The notes under the pieces: model-generated
The model's input: only the letters and a program-made list of their open reading frames with translations
Databases searched by the model: none
Told to the model about the DNA's origin: nothing
NCBI GenBank assembly: GCA_003049465.1
Contig: PYSS01000128.1
Span: 2,347 to 66,346 of the forward strand
DNA length: 64,000 nt
Origin: Magnaporthiopsis rhizophila
Lineage: Eukaryota > Ascomycota > Sordariomycetes > Magnaporthales > Magnaporthaceae
Direction: 5' to 3'
Program-made: the position numbers and the translations under genes
Part shown: positions 43,961 to 54,808 of the stretch, piece after piece
Layout of the letters: the number at the start of each line of letters is the position of its first letter
How positions within the stretch are numbered: the first letter of the stretch is position 1

Positions 43961-46060
43961 ATGCTCTCCCGCAACTTTGGCCGAATCCTGCAGCAGCATT
44001 TGCCTCGGTCATTATTTCTAGCACACATCTTGTCGTCTGCGAGAGGCTGTAATACACGCTCATCACAGCTGGAACCCATCTTCCATTTGACGAGGCCAAT
44101 GACGACCATGCCGGACTCGGCCGACGACGGCGTGAGCCTGGCCGAGCTCCCAAAGTCGTGGAGATTCACCGAGGCGCTGCCCGCCGACCCGGCGTTTCCG
44201 ACCCCGGCCGACTCGCACAACACGCCGCGCGCCAAGATTGGGCCGCGCCTGGTTCGCGGCGCCCTCTTCACATGGGTGCGCCCGGAGCCGCAGGAGGACC
44301 CGGAGCTGCTGGCCGTGTCTCCCGCGGCGATGCGGACCCTCGGCCTGCGCGCCTCCGAGGCTTCCACCGAGGAATTCCGCCAGGCCGTGGTCGGCAACCG
44401 CCTGTACGGTTGGGATGACAGCGGCGATGAGGCCTCGCCGTCGGGCACTGACACCAAGCCCAAAGGGTACCCCTGGGCGCAGTGCTACGGCGGCTTCCAG
44501 TTCGGCTCCTGGGCCGGCCAACTGGGCGACGGCCGCGTGATCAGCCTCTTCGAGGCCACCAACCCGCACACGGCCGAGCGCTACGAGGTGCAGCTTAAGG
44601 GCGCCGGCCTGACCCCCTACAGCCGCTTCGCCGACGGCAAGGCCGTCCTGCGCAGCAGCATCCGCGAATTTGCCGCCAGCGAGGCCCTGCATGGCCTCGG
44701 CATCCCCACCACCCGCGCCCTGGCCCTGAGCCTGCTCCCTCACCAGCGCGCCCGCAGGGAGACCATCGAGCCCGCCGCCATCGTCGTGCGCTTCGCCCAG
44801 AGCTGGATCCGCCTGGGCACCTTTGACCTCCTGCGCTCCCGTGGCGACCGCGCCTTGATCCGCCGCCTAGCCACTTATGTTGCCGAGGACGTCCTTGGCG
44901 GCTGGGACGCCCTCCCTGGCCGCCTGCCAGATCCGAGCCAAGTAGAAGAGCAGCCCGGGTCCGAGCCGACCCCACGCAGGGGCGTCCCGGCAGCCAAGAT
45001 CGAGGGGCCAGACGACGCAGCCGAGAATCGGTTCACGCGCATGTATCGCGAGGTGGCTAGGCGGAACGCCGAGACTGTGGCCTACTGGCAGGCCTACGGC
45101 TTCATGAACGGTGTGCTCAACACGGACAACACGTCTATCATGGGCCTCTCGATGGACTTTGGCCCCTTTGCCTTCCTCGACAACTTCGACCCCAACTACA
45201 CGCCTAACCACGACGACGTGTACCTCAGGTACAGCTACAAAAACCAGCCCACCGTCGTGTGGTGGTCGCTCGTCCGGCTCGGTGAAGCGCTCGGGGAGCT
45301 CATGGGGGCGGGCGCGCAAGTGGACGACCCAACCTTTGAAAAGGATGGGGTCAAGGACGAGGCCGCGGCGGAGCCGCTTGTGGCTCGGGCGGAGAAGATC
45401 ATCGGCCAGGTCGGTGACGAATACAAGGCGGTGTTCCTCGCAAAGTACAAGCGCCTGATGGCCGCCCGCCTGGGACTCCGCTTCTACAGAGAGTCCGATT
45501 TTGATGGGCTGTTCACTCCCCTCCTCGACACCTTGGAGACGCTCGAGCTCGATTTCAACCTCTTCTTCCGTCGTCTGAGCTCCGTCCCCTTGGCCGAGAT
45601 CGCCACCGAGGACGCAGCGCGAGAAAAGGCCGGCCTGTTCTTCTACAGCGAAGGAGTCACCGGTGTCAACAGTGAGGAGCAAAGCCGAAAGCGACTGGGC
45701 AATTGGCTTTGCAGCTGGCGAGATCGAATCGCCGAAGACTGGGTTGACGGTGGCTCGGGAGCTCAGGCCGGCCCGCCCGAGTCCCGGGATGCGGAACGGC
45801 GGGAGGCCATGAGGATGGTGAATCCCAACTTTGTTGCCCGTGGCTGGGTCCTCGACGAGGTGATTCGGCGCGTCGAGAAGGAAGGCGAACGGGACGTACT
45901 GAGAAGGCTCATCCACATGGCAACTCACCCGTTCGAGTCCAGCTGGCATGGGCAGACTTTCGATGGGAAGGTGTACGAAGGTGATGCGGAAGAGGAACGG
46001 CGGTGGACGGAGAATGTCCCCCGAACAAAGCGGGCGATGCAGTGTAGCTGCAGCTCATAG
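43961..46060 (+). CDS. Protein adenylyltransferase SelO, mitochondrial
   Basis: Pseudokinase-fold enzyme that transfers AMP from ATP to Ser/Thr/Tyr of mitochondrial proteins and protects against oxidative stress. Single exon, 699 residues. The first ~45 residues (MLSRNFGRILQQHLPRSLFL...) are basic and Ser/Leu-rich, a likely mitochondrial presequence. Met47 is a possible alternative, cytosolic start. Conserved parts: YAQCYGGFQFG-like AQCYGGFQFGSWAGQLGDGR, QLKGAGLTPYSRFADGKAVL, SIREFAASEALHGLGIPTTR, and the active-site segment NGVLNTDNTSIMG with Asp389, followed by metal-binding DFGP (Asp399). The protein ends CSCSS, the C-terminal Cys motif that replaces the selenocysteine of animal SelO. Converges on the HAD hydrolase gene, with 217 bp between their stop codons. 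Confidence 0.95.
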   Translation: MLSRNFGRILQQHLPRSLFLAHILSSARGCNTRSSQLEPIFHLTRPMTTMPDSADDGVSLAELPKSWRFTEALPADPAFPTPADSHNTPRAKIGPRLVRGALFTWVRPEPQEDPELLAVSPAAMRTLGLRASEASTEEFRQAVVGNRLYGWDDSGDEASPSGTDTKPKGYPWAQCYGGFQFGSWAGQLGDGRVISLFEATNPHTAERYEVQLKGAGLTPYSRFADGKAVLRSSIREFAASEALHGLGIPTTRALALSLLPHQRARRETIEPAAIVVRFAQSWIRLGTFDLLRSRGDRALIRRLATYVAEDVLGGWDALPGRLPDPSQVEEQPGSEPTPRRGVPAAKIEGPDDAAENRFTRMYREVARRNAETVAYWQAYGFMNGVLNTDNTSIMGLSMDFGPFAFLDNFDPNYTPNHDDVYLRYSYKNQPTVVWWSLVRLGEALGELMGAGAQVDDPTFEKDGVKDEAAAEPLVARAEKIIGQVGDEYKAVFLAKYKRLMAARLGLRFYRESDFDGLFTPLLDTLETLELDFNLFFRRLSSVPLAEIATEDAAREKAGLFFYSEGVTGVNSEEQSRKRLGNWLCSWRDRIAEDWVDGGSGAQAGPPESRDAERREAMRMVNPNFVARGWVLDEVIRRVEKEGERDVLRRLIHMATHPFESSWHGQTFDGKVYEGDAEEERRWTENVPRTKRAMQCSCSS

Positions 46061-46277
46061 ACAGGATATGGTTAGAGCGGGTTCTCTATTCAAGTATCTA
46101 GATGCGTTTCGAGGAGGGCCAGCGGTCTATGGTTCCGAAGCCGAGCCGCGAAGGCTACGTGGACATGAAATAAGATATACACGTACGCAGACACAAGGAA
46201 ACATGCAGGGGATATGGATATATATACGCCTTGACGTGCATGCCTAGGGGAAGTCCTCGAGTCGGGCCCATGGCCTC

Positions 46278-47818
46278 TCAGAAGTCTGCCTTCCAGCCTT
46301 CTCTCCGCAACGCCCAGCGCACAGCCGCGGCCACATCATCCACAATAACTCGCGGCTGGTGTTTCATCTCGCCGCGGTCTGGGTGCCAAACCCCGGTCCG
46401 GACCAGGACGGAGCACCAGTCGGCGCCGTCCTCGCTTTTGAACTCGTTGGCTCCCGCGATGTCGCTCTCCGGGTTGTCGCCAACCATGTACACGCTCGAC
46501 AGCCCGGCCCTGCCGCCGCCGCCGCCGTGGCCCGCGCGGCGGCGCACCTCCTCTCGGTGCCGGGAGAGGACGCGCTCGGCATACCTGTACGTTTCCGCAA
46601 ACGGCTTGCCGATGACGGTGCGGCGGAGCCTCCCCGCCTCGCCGCCGCCCGTAACCTGGTCCCACACGCCGGTGACGGCGGCCTGGAACGCGCCCTGGCC
46701 GAAGCGCGGCAGGTGGTAGGTCGAGGACCAGAAGAGGTCCTTGTTGCTGAAATAGAGGTCCGGCTGCCCATCGCCCTGCCACTTGGTTCCGTTGAGGGCC
46801 GAGTAGGTCCCCAGGTAGCCCTGCCGCGAGAGGAGCAGGTCCGTGATGAGCTGTATGTCGAGCGCCCAGTCGCGCGGGTCGTTGAATACGAACATGGCGT
46901 CGATCTTGAGTGCCTCCGCGTCGCTCGCCGCCCCCGGGCTGCCGTATATGGGCTTGGGGAGCGGCCGGGCCGTGGACGCGTACACGGATTCCATCAGCGG
47001 ATCGAAGGGCCAGATCGTCGGTTGTGCCATGAGAATATCGGCTGGGATAACAACGTTCTTGAAGCCATATCTAATACCGGGCAAAAAGAAAATGAATTAG
47101 AAGACATTCAAAAAAAAAGTCGAGCATAACGGTCCAGCCCAGAGAGGGTAAAAGAAACTGACCGCTCAGCAATCTCCCGCGATTTAACCGCGTCAGACCC
47201 CGTGACGAAGATGGTCTTTTCTCGCAGGCTGTCAGGCCCCTGCGCGAGCTCCTGGAACGGAGTGTGCGACTGCACAAAATTGTCGGTAGTCAGGGGGACT
47301 CTGAGCTTCTCGCTGAGACCCGCAACGCGATCCTTCTCGTGCTCACCTCCACCGTTGGTAAGAAGTATGTATGGGATATGATTTTCAAGCAGGTAGCTCA
47401 GCGCTTCCGACGCACCCGGGATGGGCCTGGATTCGTGCAGCAGCACACCGTCGATGCTAAAGGTACCGTGTTAGTGGCGATGCAGGCGGACTCTTGGGGG
47501 TGGTGGTTTCGAGGAAGGGCGACAGTTGAGAGGTGACCCAACATACTCAAAGGCGAAGGCGAAGCGAGGAGCCTCCCGTTCGCTGACAGGTTGGGGTGTT
47601 GGCCCTCCATGCCGCGCTGTGGCGAAGGTTTTCGGGCGTGACGGCACCAGCCTCCTTTCTATAGGCACTACACGGCTCGTCATAGCAGGTTTGGGAGACT
47701 GCAAGAGCGCTTTCGTACGGGTTTGTAGTGCGCGCCTAGAGCTAGGTACGTGCCGGACGCCCTGCCACAGACCAGCCCTATGCAGAGGCCGGCGAGCGGC
47801 AAAGCCCAGGGCCTCCAT
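46278..47818 (-). CDS. HAD-superfamily hydrolase, CECR5/YKR070W type, mitochondrial
   Basis: Phosphatase-like HAD protein of the CECR5 family; substrate unknown. Exons 47818-47547, 47456-47163 and 47070-46278 give 452 residues. The first ~80 residues are Arg/Ser/Ala-rich without acidic residues, a likely mitochondrial targeting region. HAD motif I DIDGV (Asp91 and Asp93) is formed across intron 1. Motif II is in ILLTNGGGEHE, a cap domain follows (FNDPRDWALDIQLITDLL), and motifs III/IV are IGKPFAETYRYAE and VYMVGDNPESDIAGANEF. The C-terminus is VRTGVWHP...WALRREGWKADF. An open frame continues upstream, but the first ATG is at 47818. Confidence 0.93.
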
Positions 47819-48564
47819 ATTGGTGAGGGAATGACAGAGATGTAGGGCTCGTGCCTGTCCGCTTATCTCTGGCGTTATAGAGAAGCCAGCCTGTCCGGCC
47901 TGGCGAGGTTTTAACCAGGAAGGAGCAGTCGATTTCAGCAATGAGGGCTGCAAATAAGGAGGCTCCGATCACCGAGAGCGTGGCTATAGCGGTTTTCAGG
48001 TACGAAAAGCAGCGGGTTCCGTTATATGTCCGGGGGGTCCTCTCAGTGACACGTACGGCGGCGAGACCTGACCCCTGGGCTGGTGGGGTTGCTCAATGCG
48101 ATCCACGTGATGTAAGTTGTAAATATCGCAATCACTCGGAGCGAGAGGAGAGATAACTACGAAGTAACGAATGGTAGATTAATAAGAACCAAAGAGTGAA
48201 AGACAACAAGTGAGAAGCCACCAAACGAATGAGTGGTTGCACGAATAAGGAGAGGCGGAAGCAAATATCTCATCCAGGTCTGATAAGCTCAGCCAGCTTG
48301 TTCCGCGCCCCACTTTCCAGCTTTTGCCCCAGTCCCCACTTCACGACTGGCAACGATCCGAGTCCATCTGCTGTGTCAGCGCTGGCGAAAAGGCGGGTTG
48401 GTATTCCCAGTCGATATGTTTCGGCTCTTGTCTAGAATCCCGCTTTCCTCCTGTTACTCTAGGCGTACGGCTTATAAATTTCCACACCTATAGCTGTTGT
48501 TATCTTCTCCTTGTGCAACATTTTTGTTAGCCGATACTCCCCGTGATCATCTCGGCGGGATAGA
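47819..48564. other. Divergent promoter region HAD hydrolase / ankyrin-BTB gene
   Basis: 746 bp, mostly unremarkable; short overlapping open frames only. No gene supported. Confidence 0.7.
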
Positions 48565-50726
48565 ATGGTGGTCGCCAAGCATGAGCTCGAGGCCAAGCTC
48601 AGGGAGGGGAACAACCTCGTCAGGAGTGGGCTGCTACGCGAAGAGAACCCTCTGGACCTGAGTGGCGCCTTCAACGACTTCCTCGAGGCCTGCCGGCGTG
48701 GCGATCTCAAAACATGCCAGGAGCTGCTCTCGGCCGGTGTTAACATCAACGGAAGGGACGAGTTCGATTACACTCCATTAATTTTGGTAGGCTTTCCATA
48801 AACTTGCAGTGGGTTCAGACTGGGCGTCGTAGAACCAAGCTGACGCCGCTCCCAGGCAAGCCTATGTGGGCACTTTGACCTCGTCAGGTTTTTACTTGAG
48901 TCTGGCGCTACAGCTGAAAGGAGTATGTTGTGCAATCACTGATCCCAGCAGCAAACTATATTGAACACACACTAAAGTTGTGATGGCACAGACACGTTCC
49001 AGGGGTATGTTGTACATCCACTGAGAAAACCGTATCGGAACGCATACTAAAAGTCGTGATTGCCAGCGAGCGCGCGGTTTACAATGCTCTGAACGACAAG
49101 ATCAGAAAGCTGCTTATACAATATGACTATTCCAAGTCGACGGACCCTTTGCAACCCTGGTCGTCCCACATCACCTCCTTGCTCTCTTTGACGACACCAC
49201 AGACGTCAGACATCACGCTTTCGGGAGGCGGTGGCCTTGCACCAACCGTAAAGTTTGAGCTACACAGGTTTATCCTAGCCGCCAGAACGCCATACTTTGC
49301 CAAGAAGCTGGCTGATGCGCCTGGCACCGAGACTTGGAAACTCCCAAGCTCACTCCCAATCGAGGCTACCCGCGCTGTCATCCGCTATCTGTACCTTGAC
49401 GAGCTGCCTAGCGAGTTCGCCAGCTCTAGTACCGGCAGCGTCACAGAAGAAGACATTTTCAAGGGTATCGACAAGATCAGTCGGTCACTCGAGGTTGGAC
49501 ACATCTGGGACGCCGTGCTGGCCTCAAGCAACCGCCGCCTGGCCCGTCAGCGGTACCAGGACGAGGTACAGCGAGCTCAGGCACAAGTCGAGTCATTTTT
49601 CCACGACAATATCATCGCTAAGAAGATCGTCGTCGACGCGGGTCCGGCCCAGGACGTCAAGTGGTCCCGTGACAACCCCACATATGCCGACTGCTTGCTT
49701 CAGGCCGATGAATGCGAGCTAGAGGATGACGATGCGAATACCGTTAGGGCGAACGGAGCGGGCATCCTGGCCGAAGCAAAGAGCCCCGGAGCTCGGCCGC
49801 GCAGGGCAATTTTATATCCCGTGCACAAGGCGATGCTGATACGCAGTCCCTATTTTCAAAAAATGTTCGCCGGCCCTTTCCTCGAAGCGCAGAGCACGGA
49901 GCACCTACGCATCGTCAGGGTTGACTGCGTACCCGAGGTCCTCGAGGTTGTGCTGTCGTTTCTGTATACGGAGAAGGCGGACTGCAGTCTCGAACTGGCT
50001 CTTGATTTGCTATATACCGCCGACATGCTGCTGCTGGATAAGCTTAAGTCGAGAGCCGTAGCCCTTATCAGCGCCCTGGGGAGCGGCAGCAGCAATCCGA
50101 TGGTGGCCGGGAAACCGAAGCAAAACATGTCTGCCACCGCAGAGACGCCCGAGGCAGAGCCCATCAACATTTACGACGTCATCCGCGCGGCCTGGGATCT
50201 CAGGGTCCAGAGGCTGGAGGAGTTTGCGGCGCGGTATATTAGCGCTCGCCTGGAGCATTACATTGACGAGCCGGAGTTCGCCGAGATGATCCAGGAGAGT
50301 GCCTCGAGAATCAAAGACCGCGAGGACACCGACACGATCGAGCTGCTTGACGACATCCGGTTTTACCTGTCGGAAAGGTTCCGCCTGCGGTTCGAGGACA
50401 CCGGCTTCGACATGGTGGAGCGGGATCAAGCGCCTCAGCCACCTGGTGGCGACCACATTCCTGCCGACGGCGACGCACCTGGGGAGGCCACATCGCTGGA
50501 AGGTGCCCACATCGGTGCGGTCTCTGCAGTGAATTCAGATGATGCCTCCAACGGCATCAAGGGCACGTCAGCGCAGCAGAGCGCGCCGCCGCCGCCATCT
50601 TCAGGCTGGGTCCGCACGCTAGACGGAACCCTCGTGGAGGATGAATTCGAGGCGGACGCAGCCAACTATCAAATACTGCTGCAAAAGATTGACGATCTGC
50701 TGGATCGTCTGAAGCTGGACGCTTGA
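48565..50726 (+). CDS. Ankyrin-repeat protein with two BTB/POZ domains
   Basis: Likely substrate adaptor for a cullin-3 type ubiquitin ligase, resembling S. pombe Btb3 and yeast YIL001W. Exons 48565-48786, 48856-48922, 48992-49004 and 49067-50726 give 653 residues in phase. Ankyrin repeats occupy about residues 33-100 (DFLEACRRGDLKTCQELLSA, then DYTPLILASLCGHFDLVRFL). BTB 1 is at about 148-225 (KFELHRFILAARTPYFAKKL, VIRYLYLDELP) and BTB 2 at about 349-430 (YPVHKAMLIRSPYFQKMFAG, VVLSFLYTEKADCSLELALD). A helical BACK-like region and a Pro/Ser-rich tail follow; the protein ends in helical ILLQKIDDLLDRLKLD. Exon 3 is only 13 nt. The introns on its two sides are strikingly alike (see findings). 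Confidence 0.92.
48923..49066 (+). repeat. Two similar tandem introns flanking a 13-nt exon
   Basis: Intron 2 (48923-48991, 69 bp) and intron 3 (49005-49066, 62 bp) both begin GTATGTTGT followed by CA and CACTGA. Both end with a matching 3' half around the branch-like ACACACACTAAA / ACGCATACTAAA and GTGAT-G-C-CAG. The main difference is a gap of about 7 bp. Intron 1 of the same gene is unrelated. Confidence 0.8.
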
Positions 50727-51460
50727 TCGGGTCGTTTTTTTTTCGGTTAGCTTCATCTTTCGCTTTGCTGTGTTGCACACGCTCCTCTGTTTTTTGGTTA
50801 GCCTGCCTCCTTTCCTTCCATCTTTTTTCATCCGGCTTGATTAGCCCAGACTAACCAATTATGTGGTGCTAAAGTGGATCTGACGTCACATGCAGCAAAT
50901 CACGCGCTCCGGTCGGTTGGGCTTCCCAAGGTCCGTAGAATTACGCACCGAACAAAGAGGGGCGAGGGGCAGCCAAAGACCCAACGGCAAGCCCTGATCC
51001 CTGTGAACGTGGGAGAACCAGAGGACGGGGTCGATCCGGCTGCGATGTGACTCTTTTTTTTATGTAGCCTTTTTATCATAGCCAATAACCGATAACATGA
51101 AATAACTAATCCATCCCAGGAAACAGATTCAGGGTCCGCTTTGGACGATTGACCCTCAGCCTTTTCATCCTTCGATCCCTCCTTCCTACTGAAGCTAGCA
51201 TTATCATAGGAACCCCTCCGTGACCGAACAATTCTATCATATCTTGCCGACTCCCCGCTCAACCTGCCCGGACGAAAGATAGCCGAAGATAAAGCAGTAC
51301 TCAATCTAGCGACCGTGGTGTCCCCTGTTTTCGGCTGCTGGCGCCTCAACAAATCTCGCTTGACCGGGCAAAGCTTTCCGAACGGACAGCCTCTGCTGTG
51401 CGGTTTCGTCCGAACTAAGAAACAAGTCACATGCCATTGCTCAACAACCACTTCCACGCT
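50727..51460. other. Intergenic region between BTB gene and choline kinase
   Basis: 734 bp. T-rich just after the BTB gene stop (50735-50830). No gene supported; the minus-strand frame at 50900-51457 has random composition. Confidence 0.65.
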
Positions 51461-54400
51461 ATGTCGAACCCAACATCGCCGGCGCTGGGACAGCCGAGGA
51501 AGTCTGCACTCAGGAACGACGATGATCCTGAAAGATCACCCTTGAGCGGAGCTGTCAAAGGTTTGTCTGCATTCATCTGAATCCCTGTTCTTTTCCTTGT
51601 TGCCCTTCCGCTCGTTACACCTAGTCTCGCCCCCTCGTAGCCTGATAGAGCCCTGCCACGGATCCCCCACGCAGCACCCAGGCAAGCGAGGCTAGCGCAA
51701 GAGTGCTGCTTTTTGGGGGCTTTGAATGGGTATCTTCCCCACCAAGTGGTACGTGTGGTAGTTCGCTTGAACATCAAGCCGCTGCCTAAACAGGAGAACA
51801 GCGCCACGATTTATTGGTGTACAAGGGCGGTCACACGACCAGCAGGCGCGCAAGCGGTGGGATTCCGGCCGCGTTTGCTATCAGGATCACCACAAATTCC
51901 ATCCCGGAATCCATCTTGTCCTATTATATATTTTCTGCAATGCCCATGGGTCAAATGGATGTGTAGTGTCAGCTGTTACGAGAGCCACCAACCTGTCCCT
52001 TATGCTGACCAACACACCCTCTTGTCCTCTAGCTGTTCAAATTGCCGAGCCAGAGGCCATGTCGCAGCCTGGGCCCCAGTCACCGGACGATGGGCCAAGC
52101 AAGAAGCAACACGCCGCCGGGCGTACGAAGAGACTGAGCGGTCGTCTGCCTGCAACGTCTCCACGTATCCCGTTCAACCATGCCGGTGTCGAGATCCCCA
52201 ACAGCACGGCCAGCTCCACCGCATCTCCGATACAAACACCAGACGAAGCAGGCCGGCATGAAGGCCAGCAGCAGCTGTCTCACCACTCCCACCACAGCCA
52301 CAATCACAACCACCACCATGGCCACCGCATCGACAGGGCTAGCCAAAAATTAATCGCGCAGGTGGCCGAGTGGCTACAAAGCGAGAAGGACAAAAAGGCC
52401 GCCAGGAAGAAGAAGCGGGCTACTGGACGCCGCAAGTCTAAGTCTCCTCCTAGCAAGACCGACGGGGACAGCGCATCGGCGACGCCCGCGCCAAGTCTTC
52501 GGCCAAGGGCAGGCTCCATTGACTCCGAGTCCAGTGAGGTATCGCTGGACCGCCTGCAGCGCATCGTCGACGAGAACATGGCCGCTCTGGGACTCGACCC
52601 GGTTGCCGTGACCTCCGGACAGCAGCGACCGGGTAGGCGGCATTCCGGGCGCTTCAAGAAGAGCAGGTCGTCACTCCAGCTCTCTCGAACCGCCTCCTCG
52701 GATACGGACTACGTCGATGGTGATGTTCTCGTGCCCAGCTGTGAGGCCGTCCTGGACAACTCGAAGACACTCAGTTACTCGGGCGGCAAGCCGGGGTCAG
52801 CCTCGGAGGAGCCAATGACCCCAGTCGGTGGCGGGTCGGCACAGTCGAGACGCGAGGAGAGCAGACAGGCCTGGCTTGTTTTCAAGGGCGAGATAATCCG
52901 ACTTGCGCACACCCTAAGGCTGAAGGGCTGGCGGCGTGTGCCCCTGGACAGCGGCGACCAGGTGGGCGTCGAGAGGCTCAGTGGAGCCCTGACCAACGCT
53001 GTCTATGTAGTCACGCCTCCGGCTGACGTTGTGGATGCGGCATCGGCCGAAGGGCGTAAGGTGCCGCCCAAGCTGCTGCTGCGCATCTACGGCCCCAACG
53101 TTGAGCAGCTGATTGACCGAGAGAAGGAGCTTGCGGTGCTCAAGCGGCTGGCGCGCAAGAAGATTGGCCCTCGGCTGCTGGGAACCTTCACCAACGGCCG
53201 GTTCGAGCAGTTCCTCAACGCCACCGCTCTCACACCCCCGAACCTGCGCGAGCCCGAGACGTCACGCATGATTGCTAAGCGAATGCGCGAGCTCCACGAC
53301 GGCATTGATCTGTTGGAGCAGGAGCTCGGCGACGGACCTAACGTCTGGGTTAACTGGGATAACTGGCTTGACACGGTCGAGAGGACCGTCACGTTTCTGG
53401 ACCGCAAGGTGGTCGCCGGCGGCGACGCGGCTCGGACGGGATTCGTGTGTGGTGTCGAGTGGCCCGTCTTCAGGGGTCTCGTTGATCGCTACCGAAGGCA
53501 CCTCAACGAATACTACGGCCACCCCAAGAAGATTCGCGAGAAACTTGTGTTTGCACACAATGACGTAAGTGATGGTTGCTTCGTTCGTATTCTCTGGCAG
53601 ACATCGCGCCCACGTCTAACAAACGCGCAGACGCAATATGGAAACATTCTTCGCATCCGACCCGACGACGAAAAGTCCCCGCTCCTGCAGCCAGCCAATG
53701 AGCACAAACAGTTGGTGGTGATCGACTTTGAGTACGCGGCCGCAAACCTGCCAGGGCTCGAGTTCGCCAACCACTTCACCGAGTGGGCATACAACTATCA
53801 CGACGCCGTAGCGCCCTTCGCCTGCAATACTGCCATGTACCCAACACTGGAGCAACAACAGCGGTTTGTCCGCGCCTACGTGGACCACCGAGGCGGAGCA
53901 TCATCGTCGCGCGTGACCACCCCAGTGGTAGGTCCTGCGTCTACGCCGCCGGTTACGCTGGCTGCGCTGCAGAACTCGAACGCCTCGTCCAGCTCCATCG
54001 TCGACTTCATGCTCGACGCCAGGGTATCCCCGGGAGGTTGGAAGGAGGAGGACAAGCGCCGCGAGGAGGCCGCCGATGCGCAAGTACACGCACTGCTTGA
54101 GGAGACGCGTCTGTGGAGGCCGGCCAACAGTGCCCAGTGGGTCGCTTGGGGTATCGTACAGGCCAAGCTACCCGACCTGGCCGAGGAAATCGCGCGGGAA
54201 AAAGAGGAGAATGGCGAAGCAGAGGCCAAGATGCAAGCAGAGATGGACGCGCAGAACGGGCCCGCTGGGGTTGTTCCTGCTGCAGAAGCTGCTGGCACCT
54301 CAGTCTCGGGCGGAGAAGTGGCCGGCGCTGCTGAAGTTGCAGCTGCCGAAGTTGCGGCCGCCGTTGCGGAACGAGAGGAGGATTCCGGCGAGGGTGACGA

Positions 54401-54530
54401 GTTCGACTACCTTGCCTACACCCGTGATCGTGCTCTCTTCTTTCTAGGCGACTGCGTCCTGATGGGGCTCGTGAAGCTAGAGGACCTGCCCGAGGGGCTG
54501 AGAGCGCAGCTGAAGTTTGTGGATTATTAA
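51461..54530 (+). CDS. CKI1: Choline kinase (CKI1-like)
   Basis: ATP:choline phosphotransferase, first step of the CDP-choline (Kennedy) route to phosphatidylcholine, cytosolic. Exons 51461-51560, 52033-53564 and 53631-54530 give 843 residues. The N-terminal ~290 residues are disordered, with a His-rich patch HHSHHSHNHNHHHGH. The kinase core includes LSGALTNAVYVV, LLLRIYGPNVEQLIDREKEL, the Brenner motif AHNDTQYGNIL (Asp544, formed across intron 2) and VIDFEYAAANLPGLEFANHF (Asp576). Ala/Glu-rich inserts precede the end DYLAYTRDRALFFLGDCVLM. Intron 2 (66 bp) is a multiple of three with no stop, so the frame reads straight through it. Intron 1 is long (472 bp), and exon 1 (33 residues) is less certain than the rest. 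Confidence 0.93.
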
Positions 54531-54808
54531 CATGTCGGTTGGTCCGGGTATACCATTGCTCCTGGCACATGGATTATTCAGACTTTTCCGACTTGGAAAC
54601 TGCCTAGATCAAGTGGATAAGGAAGCTTCAACAGCAGCGATATTGGTACATGAATAACTGTGAGGAGAATTATACAGTATACATACCCCTGAGATGATGT
54701 GCAGGGGCGCCGATAGATGCTTTAATTTTCGGAATACAATTTCCTACATGACGGAAGCCAAGTCGGAGTGTGTTCGAGTCGCGCATGCTTACACCAAAAG
54801 CGGCGCAC

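Noticed and set aside
44867..45949. 360-codon minus-strand open frame
   Set aside because: Mirror of SelO coding sequence; no domain seen.
54768..54780. GTTCGAGTC resembling a tRNA B box
   Set aside because: No A box at the right distance and no pairing acceptor stem; not a tRNA.
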